Shown here piece by piece: positions 61,595 through 64,000 of a stretch of DNA of 64,000 nucleotides (within the stretch, counting starts at the first letter, position 1; each line of letters starts with the position of its first letter). The notes under the pieces were generated by a model, which was not told the DNA's origin, did not search any database, and saw nothing but the letters and a program-made list of their open reading frames with translations. A program made the position numbers and the translations under genes. The DNA comes from Legionella adelaidensis (GTDB lineage: Bacteria; Pseudomonadota; Gammaproteobacteria; Legionellales; Legionellaceae): positions 62,001 through 126,000 of the forward strand of contig NZ_LR134428.1 of assembly GCF_900637865.1 (NCBI RefSeq), given 5' to 3'.

Positions 61595-62881
61595 TTAATT
61601 AATGGCATTGTTTTCTCTAAATCGCTGTAAAGCATAATTCGATCGCAAAACAGCGCCGTTGAGTGCCTGACTAACCCCTTTAATATCTGCAAAAATCGCC
61701 TCTAAAGCTTCACTATTAATCACACGAATTTGATTTTGAATACCCAAACTGGCATCTTTTGGATAATTTAACTCGTTTTGGGCCAAAAGTAATGAAGGTT
61801 TAGAATGAGTAAGGCAAGCTTGATAACTATTTTTTATCCCCAGAGGAATATACCCTGTTTGTTGATGCCATTTTATTTGCGTATCTGGTTTTGCAAGAAA
61901 AGCAATAAATTGCGCAATTCCTTGGTATTTTTTTGCAGAGAGTCCATTAGTTACCCACAAGGCTGCTCCGCCAATGACATTCGCATACCGTTCTTTAGAA
62001 CTTTCCAAGTCCAATGGCAAAGGAGCCATCCCAATATTAAAAGGAACCATTTCGGTTAAACTATTATAGGCCCCGGAAGATTGGCTAAATAAAGGGCATC
62101 TCCCACTTGTAAAAAGGGAAGTGGCTTCATCTGTTCTTCCACTATATTCAAAATAATGGAGTTTCTGCCATTGTTTAAGTCTTTGAAAATGACGAACCAT
62201 CATGGCATTGTTATATATAGCTTCATGGCTTTCTTTATCAAGCATTGGCATTCCATGAATGGCCGAAAAAGACTCCATCAAAACCCATGCAGGATAAGCA
62301 GATGTATATGCGCAAGGGTAACCTGCCTCGCGTAATTTTGCCGCTAATGTCTCTAATTCTTGCCATGTTTTAGGAAACGTTTTTTCGTTATAGCCTACTT
62401 TCTTTAATGCCTCCTTGTTATAAAAAACAACTGGAATAGAAATATTTAAAGGCATCGCCATTAATTTGCCATTATCACTATAAAATGCACGCACCACTGG
62501 AAAAAAGTCATTTAACGATAAAGGAAGGTTATGTTCTTTCATCAAGTCTTCCACCGGCTTGATTATTCCTTTAGGCGCCAACATGGTTGGCGTTCCTACT
62601 TCAAATATTTGAATAATATCAGGGGCCTTTCGGGCACGAAAAGCTGCAGCATAGCTAGTTAATGATTCTAAATATTCCCCTTTATAGAAAGGCTTAATCT
62701 TATATTTAGGTTGCGAGGCGTTAAAGCTGTTAACCAACGTTTGCATTTCTTGACCCAATTGACCAGCCATCGAATGCCAAAAAATAATTTCTGTTTTTTC
62801 TGTAGTAGAAACTGTTTCTTGTACATAAGCGTTTTTGGAATAAGAAAAAAAAATAATTATAAGGAGTAAAAAACGTTTCAT
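61595..62881 (-). CDS. ugpB: sn-Glycerol-3-phosphate ABC transporter, substrate-binding protein
   Basis: 428-residue periplasmic binding protein with signal peptide FLLLIIIFFSYSKNAYVQE. Conserved UgpB stretches: IIFWHSMAGQLGQEMQTLVN, FNASQPKYKIKPFYKGEYLE, APDIIQIFEVGTPTMLA, MPLNISIPVVFYNKEALKK, TWQELETLAAKLREAGYPCAYTSAYPAW and HQQTGYIPLG. It captures glycerol 3-phosphate or glycerophosphodiesters. It overlaps ugpQ by ATGA. The permease genes ugpA and ugpE and the ATPase ugpC are not in the window. Confidence 0.9.
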   Translation of the reverse strand: MKRFLLLIIIFFSYSKNAYVQETVSTTEKTEIIFWHSMAGQLGQEMQTLVNSFNASQPKYKIKPFYKGEYLESLTSYAAAFRARKAPDIIQIFEVGTPTMLAPKGIIKPVEDLMKEHNLPLSLNDFFPVVRAFYSDNGKLMAMPLNISIPVVFYNKEALKKVGYNEKTFPKTWQELETLAAKLREAGYPCAYTSAYPAWVLMESFSAIHGMPMLDKESHEAIYNNAMMVRHFQRLKQWQKLHYFEYSGRTDEATSLFTSGRCPLFSQSSGAYNSLTEMVPFNIGMAPLPLDLESSKERYANVIGGAALWVTNGLSAKKYQGIAQFIAFLAKPDTQIKWHQQTGYIPLGIKNSYQACLTHSKPSLLLAQNELNYPKDASLGIQNQIRVINSEALEAIFADIKGVSQALNGAVLRSNYALQRFRENNAIN

Positions 62882-63597
62882 GAAAGTAAATCAGGGTAAT
62901 CACTAAAAATTGCGTCAACGCCCCATTTAAATAATTTATTGGCCTGGCGCCGACTATTAACGGTATAAGCACATAATTTATAACCTTGTTCTTTGATGGC
63001 CTGCACCCTTTTTTTATTCAACGCATTTTTATTAAAATGGACCGAAAAACAGTCAAGATCCTTTGCCAGTTTTAGCCAATTCTCATTCCATTCATCAAAC
63101 AACAACCCTAAAGGAATTTCGGGAGATATGCTTCGACATAGCTTTAATGCCTCTAAATCAAAACTGGAGACTAAAGGAAAGGTTTTTTGTGCGGGCCAAA
63201 AACGATTTAAATGGCTAAGTATCGTAGTAGTAGTTTGCTCCGTTGTGCCAGGGTAAGGCTTTATTTCAATATTTGCATTCACTCCTTTATCTACTAACCA
63301 ATGCAAGGTTTCCACAAAATCTGGTATTTTGGTACCTGTAAAACGTTTAGAATACCATCGACCGGCATCTAGGTTGCGTAAATACTCCCCTGTAACTAAA
63401 CCAACTTCCCCCTTTCCATTGGTTGTTCTTTTTAATTTTTCGTCATGAAAAATAAAAGGCAAGCCATCTGCAGAAAGCATTACATCAAACTCAATACAAC
63501 GGGCTCCCATTTCTACTGCTTTTTCAAAGGCCACTATAGTGTTTTCCGGGGCGTAAGCAGATGCTCCCCTGTGTGCAATAATTCGAGGCAATTCCAT
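62878..63597 (-). CDS. ugpQ: Glycerophosphodiester phosphodiesterase
   Basis: GDPD-family enzyme of 239 residues from the ATG at 63597: RIIAHRGASAYAPENTIVAF, CIEFDVMLSADGLPFIFHDE and KLKRTTNGKGEVG contain the His, Glu, Asp and His of the active site, and NIEIKPYPG completes the metal-binding set. It has no signal peptide, so it acts in the cytoplasm like E. coli UgpQ, splitting glycerophosphodiesters to glycerol 3-phosphate plus alcohol. It overlaps ugpB and starts one base after the stop of the upstream gene. The product can be oxidised by GlpD. Confidence 0.92.
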   Translation of the reverse strand: MELPRIIAHRGASAYAPENTIVAFEKAVEMGARCIEFDVMLSADGLPFIFHDEKLKRTTNGKGEVGLVTGEYLRNLDAGRWYSKRFTGTKIPDFVETLHWLVDKGVNANIEIKPYPGTTEQTTTTILSHLNRFWPAQKTFPLVSSFDLEALKLCRSISPEIPLGLLFDEWNENWLKLAKDLDCFSVHFNKNALNKKRVQAIKEQGYKLCAYTVNSRRQANKLFKWGVDAIFSDYPDLLS

Positions 63598-63598
63598 T

Positions 63599-64000
63599 TT
63601 AAGAGTTACCTGGAATTGCACGATTAGAAGCAGCTTGGGCAATTGCAGTTAATGTCATTTCATTGCTTACCGCTAAAGGGGGTGCAGCATCGGCTGCCAA
63701 TGCCATAGTATTGACCATTTCACGCGCTTGGTAAGTTTTGGGTTGCGGCGTAACAGGCCCATTTCCATCGACAAAGATTAAATTATTTAGACTGTAGTTT
63801 TGGCTGGTATATACTTTATTCATTTTATTAATTTCTTCTTGTACTTGCTGGTATAATTTCTCGCGTAACTGAGCACGTACTTGCTGCATTTCTTCCAAGC
63901 TCGGCTTAAAATCGATGGAAGCGATCTCATAAGTGGCCCCCGGTTTGCTTACATTTTTTGCTTGCTGATAAATATCTGTTAGCGCACCTTGGTCAAGCCT
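63599..64000 (-). CDS. C-terminal part of an unrecognised protein, cut by the window edge
   Basis: The frame is open from the window end through 133 codons to TAA at 63599. Visible parts include TDIYQQAKNVSKPGATYEIA and SLEEMQQVRAQLREKLYQQV, a coiled-coil-like helix, then YSLNNLIFVDGNGPVTPQP and an Ala/Thr-rich end. There is no internal start that needs invoking; the gene begins beyond 64000. Its stop is one base before the ugpQ ATG, so it belongs to the same operon. I cannot assign a family from this end. Confidence 0.7.
   Translation of the reverse strand, partial: RLDQGALTDIYQQAKNVSKPGATYEIASIDFKPSLEEMQQVRAQLREKLYQQVQEEINKMNKVYTSQNYSLNNLIFVDGNGPVTPQPKTYQAREMVNTMALAADAAPPLAVSNEMTLTAIAQAASNRAIPGNS

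Overview
The window looks like chromosome of a Legionella species, or a very close relative in the Legionellales. This is inferred from content; no database was searched. The pointers are: an AT-rich gammaproteobacterial background; the order queA, tgt-like gene, yajC, secD, secF beside hisC-phhB; a fused aspartokinase/diaminopimelate decarboxylase; short dispersed palindromes; and several large proteins of eukaryote-like design (a kinase-like giant with a coiled coil, a pepsin-type protease, a deaminase-fold protein, TM-hairpin proteins) of the kind this group exports through Dot/Icm.

Layout. 0.1-3.1 kb: a YdiI-type thioesterase, a probable zinc deaminase-fold protein and a TM-hairpin protein. 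3.1-4.7 kb: three overlapping minor-pilin-like genes. 4.9-6.3 kb: hisC and phhB, overlapping. 6.4-11.6 kb: queA, a Tgt homologue without its catalytic motifs, yajC, secD and secF, all leftward. 11.8-14.5 kb: a decayed accessory patch with a small exported protein, a perfect 33-bp palindrome, a frameshifted antitoxin, yacG, a HigBA-like toxin-antitoxin pair and a fragment of 2-phosphosulfolactate phosphatase. 14.5-25.5 kb: a FadL-type porin, the lysine bifunctional enzyme, an AddA/RecB-like helicase-nuclease, Mrp, a NIF3/YqfO-like protein and parE. 25.5-29.2 kb: two leftward membrane proteins, one carrying a spermidine-synthase-like domain.

29.3-41.7 kb is the outstanding locus. It holds a 3742-residue protein with a kinase-like domain and a long coiled coil, built in part from 471-bp near-identical tandem repeats, followed 22 bp later by an exported pepsin-family aspartic protease. 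41.8-46.0 kb: a MerR/TipA-type regulator and divergent glpK and glpD. 46.1-49.0 kb: a MITE-like hairpin element, a thioredoxin, adk, a lytic transglycosylase-like lipoprotein and a PolB-type exonuclease. 49.1-55.0 kb: the pyruvate dehydrogenase operon (aceE-aceF-lpdA) headed by a cysteine-rich lipoprotein gene. 55.1-57.0 kb: a Kef-type antiporter with an AmpE-like protein. 57.3-61.2 kb: a MoxR / DUF58 / transglutaminase operon. 61.3-64.0 kb: a leftward run with ugpQ and ugpB, entered by a gene that continues past the window.

Themes: glycerol 3-phosphate use is represented twice (glpK/glpD and ugpB/ugpQ), central carbon entry by the PDH operon, and envelope or secretion functions by SecDF-YajC, minor pilins and FadL. 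No tRNA, rRNA, CRISPR array or transposase gene was recognised. All start codons were judged by eye from ribosome binding sites and family length.
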